From Bacteroidota bacterium (GTDB lineage Bacteria > Bacteroidota > Bacteroidia > Chitinophagales > Chitinophagaceae), in the NCBI GenBank assembly GCA_023386395.1, contig JAEWJV010000181.1, positions 1 through 8,895 of the forward strand: 8,895 nucleotides of DNA, read 5' to 3'. Positions within the stretch are counted from its first letter, which is position 1; the number at the start of each line of letters is the position of its first letter. The position numbers and the translations under genes were made by a program. The notes below the pieces were generated by a model. It was not told the origin of the DNA. It searched no databases and saw only the letters and a program-made list of their open reading frames with translations. Shown one piece after another: positions 1 to 6,184 of the stretch.

Positions 1-83
1 TTTGTATGTTACTCCTGTTTAATTAAAATATCACTAATAATCCAGGCTGGTATGGCAAGCATTATAAAAAAGGTAATAATGTA
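1..83 (+). pseudogene. Upstream in-frame ComEC remnant with internal stop codon
   Basis: This stretch is in the same frame as the comEC ORF that follows. Codons 27-83 read as N-I-T-N-N-P-G-W-Y-G-K-H-Y-K-K-G-N-N-V with no stop, which resembles the short exported segment (W-[FY]-G-x-x-Y pattern) that follows the second membrane helix in Bacteroidota ComEC proteins. A TAA lies in frame at 24-26. Before it, codons 3-23 read C-M-L-L-L-F-N, which could be the end of a membrane helix. There is no ATG, GTG or TTG between the TAA and GTG 84. The simplest reading is one gene interrupted by a nonsense codon, or a sequencing error. The match to ComEC is from memory of the family, and the window starts too late to show the rest. 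Confidence 0.45.
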
Positions 84-1856
84 GTGTTTACAATACTTGA
101 ACCATTACAGGAAAAGCCTAATTCTTATAAAGCGCTGGCTGAAATAAATGCTGTATATAATAATTCATGGATCCCGGCAAAAGGAAAAGTGTTGCTTTAT
201 TTTAAAAAAGATTCATTGAAGCCCCGGTTGCATTATGGCTCTGAAATTATTTCAAATAAACCTTTGCAGGCAATACAAAACAGTGGCAACCCGGCAGCCT
301 TTAATTATGTTCGTTATTGCCTGTTTCAGGATATAACAGCACAGGTATTTTTTGCTGCCGATGATTATCATACCCTTTCATCACAAAACAAAAATGCTAT
401 ACAGAATTTTCTATTTAGGGTAAGAGATAAGGCTTTGCAAACACTAAGACAAAATATTCATTCTCCTAACGAACTGGGCATTGCAGAAGCTTTATTAATT
501 GGTTACAGGAATGATCTTGATAAAGACCTTGTACAAGCTTACAGCAACACCGGTGTTGTGCATATAATTGCCATAAGCGGCCTACACCTTGCCATGATTT
601 ATGCCGGCCTGCTTCGTTTATTTTCATTAATCAAATCATCACGCACCAAAAGATGGATGGAGCCGGTTGTGGTACTGACTGTTATATGGCTGTTCACGCT
701 TATTGCTGGCGCTGCACCATCCGTATTAAGAGCTGCCGTTATGTTTACCTTCATCCTGCTTGGGAAAATTATAAGTAAGGATACTAATGTTTATAATACA
801 CTTGCTGCTTCTGCCTTTGTGCTGTTGCTTATTAATCCTTTTTATTTATGGGATGTTGGATTTCAATTGTCTTACACTGCAGTATTTGGGATACTGCTTT
901 TTTTCAAACCGGTGAGAAACCGGCTTTATTTTAAAAACAAGAGCTTAAGATGGGTGTGGGATTTATGTGCTGTTAGTTTATGCGCCCAGGTATTCACATT
1001 GCCATTGGTTATTTATCATTTTCATCAGTTGCCTTTGTTGTTTTTATTCAGTAACCTGGTTGCTGTTCCGTTATCAAGCCTTGTGCTTGTGGCAGAGCTT
1101 GCTTTGTTTCTTTTTGCATGGCTGCCACATATTAATTTATTCATAGGTAAATTAACGGAAGCGCTGTTATGGCTTATGAATGCCTTTACCATGCATATTG
1201 ATAAGCTGCCTTTTTCTGTATGGAATGGTCTGCAAATTTCATTTCTGCAGTTACTGATATTATTTGCCATAACAACGATTGTTACATGCTGGCTGTTTAC
1301 CAGGCACACAAAAAATATAATTGCTGCATTATTAGGTATGATGCTGTTTTTTATGCTTCGGGATATAAATATTTATCAACATAAAACACAGCAAAAACTG
1401 ATTGTCTATAATGTTCCAAAGCATCGGGCGATAGATTTTATTGCAGGAACAGATTGCCATTTCTTTGGCGATTCAGTCGTGATAAAAGATGCAGTGCTCA
1501 GGAATTTTAATATTAAACCCGCCCACACAAGAAACAGGCTTTATACCTCCGGAGAAATGGTACTGCCTGATATTTCAAACTTCATCTTTCAGCTAAACAC
1601 TTTAAACGTATTAGCGCTTTCGGGGCCCGCTCCTGAAGGGAAACCTCATAAAAAAATTGATGTGGATGTAATAATACTTTCCAATAATTCAACGGTTATG
1701 CCTGCTCAGTTACACCGGCTTTTTAATTGTAAATATATAGTTGTGGACAGCAGTGTACCAGCCTGGAAATTTTCAAAATGGAAAAAAGAATTTGAGCAAT
1801 TACATTTGCGCTTCTATTCAGTACCGGAACAAGGTGCTTTTATTTTGAAATCATAG
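84..1856 (+). CDS. comEC: ComEC/Rec2-family DNA uptake channel protein, N-terminally incomplete
   Basis: This is an inner-membrane channel protein that carries single-stranded DNA into the cytoplasm during natural transformation. The N-terminal part (about residues 1-120) matches the soluble segment before the Competence domain. The Competence domain (about 130-400) has the signature H160-I-I-A-I-S-G-L-H168, G209-A-A-P-S-V-L-R-A, and D257-V-G-F-Q-L-S-Y, with many hydrophobic helices. The C-terminal 150 residues are soluble and lack the HxHxDH metal motif of the metallo-beta-lactamase domain seen in Firmicutes ComEC. At 590 residues it is shorter than the roughly 650-750 I expect in this phylum, because the first membrane helices are missing. 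GTG 84 is only the first possible start after an in-frame TAA at 24-26, and homology seems to continue upstream of it. The gene may therefore be a pseudogene or mis-sequenced. purH follows after 18 bp on the same strand. Family assignment is firm; the start and integrity are not. Confidence 0.9.
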   Translation: MFTILEPLQEKPNSYKALAEINAVYNNSWIPAKGKVLLYFKKDSLKPRLHYGSEIISNKPLQAIQNSGNPAAFNYVRYCLFQDITAQVFFAADDYHTLSSQNKNAIQNFLFRVRDKALQTLRQNIHSPNELGIAEALLIGYRNDLDKDLVQAYSNTGVVHIIAISGLHLAMIYAGLLRLFSLIKSSRTKRWMEPVVVLTVIWLFTLIAGAAPSVLRAAVMFTFILLGKIISKDTNVYNTLAASAFVLLLINPFYLWDVGFQLSYTAVFGILLFFKPVRNRLYFKNKSLRWVWDLCAVSLCAQVFTLPLVIYHFHQLPLLFLFSNLVAVPLSSLVLVAELALFLFAWLPHINLFIGKLTEALLWLMNAFTMHIDKLPFSVWNGLQISFLQLLILFAITTIVTCWLFTRHTKNIIAALLGMMLFFMLRDINIYQHKTQQKLIVYNVPKHRAIDFIAGTDCHFFGDSVVIKDAVLRNFNIKPAHTRNRLYTSGEMVLPDISNFIFQLNTLNVLALSGPAPEGKPHKKIDVDVIILSNNSTVMPAQLHRLFNCKYIVVDSSVPAWKFSKWKKEFEQLHLRFYSVPEQGAFILKS

Positions 1857-1874
1857 GTTTAAACACACATTCTC

Positions 1875-3404
1875 ATGCAAAAAAAAATATCAGGCGCATT
1901 AATTTCTGTTTTTTATAAAGACGGACTGGAGCCTGTTGTAAGAACACTTGAAAAGCTCGGCATTAAAATTTATTCTACCGGCGGCACACAAAAATTTATT
2001 GAAGACCTTAATATAAAATGTATCCCCGTTGAATCGTTGACCACTTATCCTTCTATTCTCGGCGGAAGGGTTAAAACGCTGCGCCCGTCTGTGTTTGGCG
2101 GTATTTTGGGCAGAAGGGATATTGAACAGGATTTGCAGGAAATGGCTCAATATAAAATACCTGAAATTGATTTGGTAATCGTTGATCTCTATCCTTTTGA
2201 AGAAACGGTGGCGCAGCATGCTTCGCCTTTATTCAGTGGCGATAGTAGTGGCGTTGAAAAAGCCATTATTGAAAAAATTGATATTGGCGGTCCTTCCATG
2301 ATTCGTGCAGGCGCTAAAAATTTTAAAGATGTATTGGTTATTGCGGCCAAAGAAGATTACCAGCCACTTGTATCTTTACTGGAAACCCAACAAGGTGAAA
2401 CCACGCTTGAACAGCGCAAACAATTTGCCGCCAAAGCATTTGAAGTGGTTATGAATTATGATATAGCTATCAGCAATTATTTCAACCAGGCATTATTTAA
2501 TCCTTTTCACGAAAAACAGGGATTGAGGTATGGTGAAAACCCGCATCAGCAGGCATTGTTTTACGGTGATCTGAAGAATTGCTTTAATCAATTGCATGGT
2601 AAAGAAATATCTTATAATAATCTTGTTGACATAGATGCTGCCATCCAATTAATAAACGAATTTGATACAACCACTTTTGCTATAATCAAACACACGAATG
2701 TTTGCGGCGTTGCGCAGCGGTCATCCGTAAAAGATAGTTGGGATGCTGCTCTGGCCGGCGATCCTGAAAGTGCATTTGGTGGTGTGCTTGTTTGTAATAA
2801 ACCTGTAGATGCGGCAACTGCATCAGCTATTAATGAAATATTCTTTGAAGTGCTGATTGCCCCTGCTTTTGATGAAGATGCGTTGCAAATATTAAAATCG
2901 AAAAAGAACAGGATCCTTTTGCAGCTAACAGGCGCTTATACTCCGCAAATTCAATATAAATCTGTATTGAATGGCACATTGATGCAGGATAATGATAAAG
3001 GCAATTTTAGTGAATGGAAAGAGGTTGGCGGCCGCAATACAACGCAGCAGGAGCATGACGATCTTGCGTTTGCCAACATTGTTTGCAAGCATTTAAAAAG
3101 TAATGCCATCGCTTTAATAAAAAACAGGCAACTGGTTGGCAAAGGCTGCGGGCAAACAAGCCGTATTGATGCTTTGCGCCAGGCTGTTGAAAAATCAAAA
3201 CAGTTTAAATTCGATCTGAAAGGCGCTGTATTGGCAAGCGATGCCTTCTTCCCATTTAATGATTGTGTGCAATTAGCGCATGCCGCAGGCATGGAAGCGT
3301 TTATTCAGCCTGGCGGATCGGTAAGGGATAAAGACAGCATTGATTATTGCATACAGAATAATCTTGCAATGGTTATTACCGGTATGAGGCATTTCAGGCA
3401 CTAA
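1875..3404 (+). CDS. purH: Bifunctional AICAR formyltransferase / IMP cyclohydrolase
   Basis: This cytoplasmic enzyme catalyses the last two steps of de novo purine synthesis: 10-formyl-THF-dependent formylation of AICAR to FAICAR, then ring closure to IMP. The N-terminal cyclohydrolase domain (about 1-190, methylglyoxal-synthase-like fold) shows S34-T-G-G-T and G63-G-R-V-K-T-L-R-P. The C-terminal transformylase domain shows L217-R-Y-G-E-N-P-H-Q, the catalytic Lys-His in K272-H-T-N-V-C-G, G295-D-P-E-S-A-F-G-G, S455-D-A-F-F-P-F, P479-G-G-S-V-R-D, and the usual ending I-T-G-M-R-H-F-R-H. The length of 509 residues is normal and the protein looks complete. The start at ATG 1875 gives the usual M-Q-K-K opening of Bacteroidota PurH. 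It lies 18 bp after comEC, so co-transcription is possible, but the two functions are unrelated. The codons after ATG form a run of nine A (1879-1887). The call is very secure. Confidence 0.98.
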   Translation: MQKKISGALISVFYKDGLEPVVRTLEKLGIKIYSTGGTQKFIEDLNIKCIPVESLTTYPSILGGRVKTLRPSVFGGILGRRDIEQDLQEMAQYKIPEIDLVIVDLYPFEETVAQHASPLFSGDSSGVEKAIIEKIDIGGPSMIRAGAKNFKDVLVIAAKEDYQPLVSLLETQQGETTLEQRKQFAAKAFEVVMNYDIAISNYFNQALFNPFHEKQGLRYGENPHQQALFYGDLKNCFNQLHGKEISYNNLVDIDAAIQLINEFDTTTFAIIKHTNVCGVAQRSSVKDSWDAALAGDPESAFGGVLVCNKPVDAATASAINEIFFEVLIAPAFDEDALQILKSKKNRILLQLTGAYTPQIQYKSVLNGTLMQDNDKGNFSEWKEVGGRNTTQQEHDDLAFANIVCKHLKSNAIALIKNRQLVGKGCGQTSRIDALRQAVEKSKQFKFDLKGAVLASDAFFPFNDCVQLAHAAGMEAFIQPGGSVRDKDSIDYCIQNNLAMVITGMRHFRH

Positions 3405-3417
3405 CATTTTCAAATTA

Positions 3418-3436
3418 AATGTATTATTGATACATT
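3418..3436 (+). terminator. Weak AT-only hairpin after purH, possible terminator
   Basis: A perfect 7-bp inverted repeat, AATGTAT / ATACATT with loop TATTG, begins 13 bp after the purH stop codon. The stem has only one G-C pair and is followed by a mixed sequence, not a T run, so it is a poor intrinsic terminator. It is noted because of its position and perfect symmetry. It could equally be a chance palindrome in an AT-rich spacer. Confidence 0.2.
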
Positions 3437-3538
3437 ATAGCAAATTGCTTATTGCATAATTTCTATCGAACTTCTCAAAAAAAATTCAACTAAATTACAA
3501 CGATACAGGCTTCATTAGCATCTTGTTTAATAGCAGTT

Positions 3539-3557
3539 AATAATTAAAGCAATTATT
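3539..3557 (+). promoter_or_regulatory. AT hairpin in the leader of the T9SS protein gene
   Basis: AATAATT / AATTATT with loop AAAGC is a perfect 7-bp inverted repeat ending 15 bp before ATG 3573. All stem pairs are A-T. The whole spacer 3405-3572 is very AT-rich, as expected for a promoter region. I found no convincing Bacteroidota promoter (TTG at -33 with TAnnTTTG at -7). The nearest fit, TTAATTTG at 3558-3565, has a mismatch, no correctly spaced TTG, and lies too close to the start codon. Its role is unknown. Confidence 0.15.
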
Positions 3558-3572
3558 TTAATTTGTGAAAAT

Positions 3573-5606
3573 ATGCTTGGGAGAATTTCCGGTTTACTTT
3601 TTCTGCTATTGATAAGCTTTCTGCAAGGACGGAGTCAGTTTTGTACTGAGCTTGGCCAAACACCAAAAACGGCTTTCCCGGTTTGCGGTGTTCAAACCTT
3701 CCACCAGTCAAGTGTGCCCACCTGCAGTAATCAAAAAATTCCTGTACCCTGTTCTGATGGCGTTGATTATATTGATTTTAATCCTTTCTGGTATAGGTTT
3801 ACCTGTTACAAAACAGGCACGCTGGGTTTTGTGATAACGCCTGAAGACCTGGGCGATGATTATGATTGGCAGCTTTTTGATATTACCGGCCACGATGCTT
3901 TTGAAGTTTATATAAATGCTTCGCTGTTTGTTACCGGAAACTGGAGTGGCAGCTATGGCATAACCGGAACCTCAGCAAGCAATGCAAATAATATTAGCTG
4001 CGCTTCTAATCCCGACGATCATCTAACCACTTACAGTAAAATGCCCACAATTACGGAAGGGCATGAGTACTTATTGCTAATAAGTCATTTTTCAGGTAAT
4101 AATCAAAGCGGTTATGATCTTGAGTTTAAAGGCGGCACTGCAAGCATTGATGACCCGTTAAAACCACAGATGCTTGTGGCCGAAGCAGCCTGTTCAGGGC
4201 AGTATATTACCCTGAAATTGAATAAAAAAGTAAAATGTTCAAGCCTTGCCGCAAATGGCAGTGATTTTACATTGTCTTCATCCCTGGCTAAGATTACTTC
4301 GGCGGACGGCATTAACTGCAATAGTTCGTTTGATATGGATTCCGTTAAAATTACCTTAGATAAACCGCTGCCTCCCGGAAATTATTCATTAATTATTCAG
4401 AATGGTGGTGATGATAATACTCTGCTTGATAACTGCGCCAATGATATTCCTCCAAACTCAAAAATATCATTTACGGTTTATCCGGTGGTGCCCACACCCA
4501 TGGACAGCATTGCGCCGGTTGGATGCGCACCCGACGAAATAAAACTTGTTTTTAAAAACCCCATGTTATGCAGCTCCGTTGCTGCCGATGGAAGTGATTT
4601 TGTTGTTACCGGAACAGCGCCGGTTTCAGTTGTATCAGCAGCAGGCGAAAATTGCAAGGATGGAGTAAGCAGTGTTATAACAGTAAAGTTGAATAAGCCA
4701 ATTCAATCTGCCGGCAATTTTGTAATCACACTTAAAGAAGGAACAGATGGCAATACAATTTATGATGAATGTTCGCAGGAAACGCCCGCCGGATCTTCAT
4801 TAAGTTTTGTAACGGCAGATATTGTTTCGGCCGATTTTAGTTATCGCGTGGGTTTAGGTTGTATGAATGATACTTTATTTTATAGCCACGATGGCAGAAA
4901 CCAGGTTAATAATTGGGACTGGGTGTTTGATGCAAACGGCACAAGCGACGCCAGGGATTCTTTTTTTATTTTTAATGATTATGGAAGCAAGCATATCAAA
5001 TTATATGTAAGCAATGATCTATGTTCAGATTCTGCCGCTGCCGATATATTGCTCGATAATGAATTGGTATCGCGTTTTAATATTTTGCCTTCACCCGAAT
5101 TATGCCCTGAAGATCCTGCACAGTTTGTTGATTCGAGCATTGGTAAAATTGTAAGCTGGTACTGGAATTTAGGCGACGGCGCCGTTACAATTATGCAAAA
5201 TCCCTCCACCAAATATTATCCTTATCCCTTAACGAGGAATGGGAACACTTATCCAATATCGCTTGTTGTTAAAAACGATCTTGGCTGCTTTGATACATCC
5301 TTTCAAAACCTCAAGGTGCACTATAGTTGTTATATTGCCGTGCCGGGTGCATTTACGCCAAATGGAGATGGCCTTAACGATTATCTTTATCCGTTAAATG
5401 CATACAAGGCCGATAATCTGGTGTTTCGTGTATATAACCGCTTGGGTCAGCTTGTGTTTGAAACAAAAGACTGGACTAAAAAATGGGATGGGAGAATTAA
5501 TGGTTACCCGCAGGCGGCGGGTACGTATGTATGGATGTTAAGTTTTAAGAACCGCGATACCGGACAGGCCTATTCATTAAAAGGAACAACGGTGCTGATA
5601 AGATAA
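3573..5606 (+). CDS. Secreted multidomain protein with T9SS type B (CHU_C) sorting domain
   Basis: This is an exported, probably cell-surface or released protein of unknown binding target. Residues 1-22 are a signal peptide (R4, hydrophobic core 7-17, likely cut near S21-Q22). Residues 24-190 form an N-terminal domain rich in Cys, Trp and Gly, with motifs such as F72-W-Y-R-F-T-C-Y and D97-Y-D-W-Q-L-F-D. Residues 199-303 and 310-414 are two tandem Ig-like repeats, perhaps of the SbsA/Big_5 kind, sharing four aligned cysteines. Residues about 420-490 and 500-585 look like PKD domains (W-D-W-V-F-D; S-W-Y-W-N-L-G-D-G). Residues 588-677 are the gliding-motility-associated C-terminal domain, with P591-G-A-F-T-P-N-G-D-G-L-N-D, V620-Y-N-R-L-G-Q-L-V-F, W638-D-G, G650-T-Y-V-W and a G-T-T-V-L-I-R ending. 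That domain directs export through the type IX system. There are no catalytic motifs, so an adhesin or structural role is an inference. It stands between purH and the carotenoid operon, 43 bp before idi, with no evident link to either. Confidence 0.9.
   Translation: MLGRISGLLFLLLISFLQGRSQFCTELGQTPKTAFPVCGVQTFHQSSVPTCSNQKIPVPCSDGVDYIDFNPFWYRFTCYKTGTLGFVITPEDLGDDYDWQLFDITGHDAFEVYINASLFVTGNWSGSYGITGTSASNANNISCASNPDDHLTTYSKMPTITEGHEYLLLISHFSGNNQSGYDLEFKGGTASIDDPLKPQMLVAEAACSGQYITLKLNKKVKCSSLAANGSDFTLSSSLAKITSADGINCNSSFDMDSVKITLDKPLPPGNYSLIIQNGGDDNTLLDNCANDIPPNSKISFTVYPVVPTPMDSIAPVGCAPDEIKLVFKNPMLCSSVAADGSDFVVTGTAPVSVVSAAGENCKDGVSSVITVKLNKPIQSAGNFVITLKEGTDGNTIYDECSQETPAGSSLSFVTADIVSADFSYRVGLGCMNDTLFYSHDGRNQVNNWDWVFDANGTSDARDSFFIFNDYGSKHIKLYVSNDLCSDSAAADILLDNELVSRFNILPSPELCPEDPAQFVDSSIGKIVSWYWNLGDGAVTIMQNPSTKYYPYPLTRNGNTYPISLVVKNDLGCFDTSFQNLKVHYSCYIAVPGAFTPNGDGLNDYLYPLNAYKADNLVFRVYNRLGQLVFETKDWTKKWDGRINGYPQAAGTYVWMLSFKNRDTGQAYSLKGTTVLIR
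4167..4814 (+). repeat. Two tandem Ig-like protein repeats of about 111 residues
   Basis: Within the T9SS protein, residues 199-303 and 310-414 align along their full length. Cysteines at 207, 222, 249 and 288 recur at 318, 333, 361 and 400, an offset of 111-112 residues. Shared blocks are C-S-S-[LV]-A-A-[ND]-G-S-D-F, [SA]-A-x-G-x-N-C, K-P-[LI], and [DG]-N-T-[LI]-x-D-x-C. The even cysteine count suggests two disulfides per repeat. The repeats have diverged clearly at DNA level, so the duplication is old or the domains were assembled from a family. The fold assignment is inferred from beta-rich spacing. Confidence 0.75.
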
Positions 5607-5649
5607 TAAACATTGAACATAACTGTAAACTTAAATCTCCGCTTAAAAG

Positions 5650-6177
5650 ATGGAAGAAGTTATTTTGGTAGATGAACAGGATAAGGAAATTGGCGTAATG
5701 GAAAAGATGGAAGCTCACCTGAAAGGCAGGCTGCACAGGGCTTTCAGCATATTTATATTTAATGATAAAAATGAAATGCTGCTGCAGCAGCGGGCAACCG
5801 GTAAATATCATAGCGGCGGTTTATGGACGAATGCCTGTTGCAGTCATCCAAAGCCCGGTGAAAGCATTGAAGATGCAGCAGCAAGGCGGTTAAAAGAAGA
5901 ATTAGGTTTTGAAACGCAGCTCGATGAAATTTTTGATTTCACCTATAAAGCTTTATTTGATAACGGTTTAACAGAACATGAATTCGATCATGTATTTGCC
6001 GGTGTTTATAATGGCGAAATGAATATAAATAAAAACGAGGCAGAAAATGTTTGCTTTCGCTCAATGGAAGAAATTGAATCTGACCTGCAAACGCATCCTC
6101 ATAAATTCACTGCATGGTTTTCATTGGCCTTCCCTCGTATAAAAAATTGGAAAAATACCGCTTCGGTAATTGCCTGA
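5650..6177 (+). CDS. idi: Isopentenyl-diphosphate delta-isomerase, type 1 (Nudix family)
   Basis: This cytoplasmic enzyme interconverts IPP and DMAPP, the two C5 building blocks of isoprenoids. The 175-residue length is typical of the type 1 bacterial enzyme. Key residues are visible: metal-ligand histidines H23 and H29 (E-A-H...R-L-H-R-A-F-S), the catalytic cysteine C64 in T60-N-A-C-C-S-H-P with ligand H66, the Nudix-like helix G70-E-S-I-E-D-A-A-A-R-R-L-K-E-E-L-G, and the acidic pair E109/E111 in L-T-E-H-E-F-D-H-V-F. It is the first gene of a tight carotenoid operon: the desaturase begins 7 bp after its stop, or overlaps it by 8 bp with the alternative TTG start. That context suggests it serves to raise precursor supply for pigment. 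Its leader is A-rich (CTTAAAAG before the ATG). I saw no clear promoter in the 43-bp gap upstream, so transcription may begin inside or before the preceding gene. Confidence 0.96.
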   Translation: MEEVILVDEQDKEIGVMEKMEAHLKGRLHRAFSIFIFNDKNEMLLQQRATGKYHSGGLWTNACCSHPKPGESIEDAAARRLKEELGFETQLDEIFDFTYKALFDNGLTEHEFDHVFAGVYNGEMNINKNEAENVCFRSMEEIESDLQTHPHKFTAWFSLAFPRIKNWKNTASVIA

Positions 6178-6184
6178 TAGTTGC

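Noticed and set aside
907..923. Repeated AACCGG with a CCGGT/ACCGG inverted repeat
   Set aside because: It lies within comEC codons for K-P-V-R-N-R-L, is short, and has no partner sites elsewhere that I could see.
1025..1309. Antisense ORF of 94 codons inside comEC
   Set aside because: It lies opposite a clear Competence-domain region, has no recognisable domain, and its composition is what the reverse complement of membrane-helix codons gives.
1899..2219. Antisense ORF of 106 codons inside purH
   Set aside because: purH is intact and conserved here; the reverse reading has no motif, leader or neighbours that support a gene.
3558..3565. TTAATTTG as a -7 promoter element for the T9SS protein gene
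   Set aside because: One mismatch to TAnnTTTG, no TTG at the right upstream distance, and it would leave almost no leader before ATG 3573.
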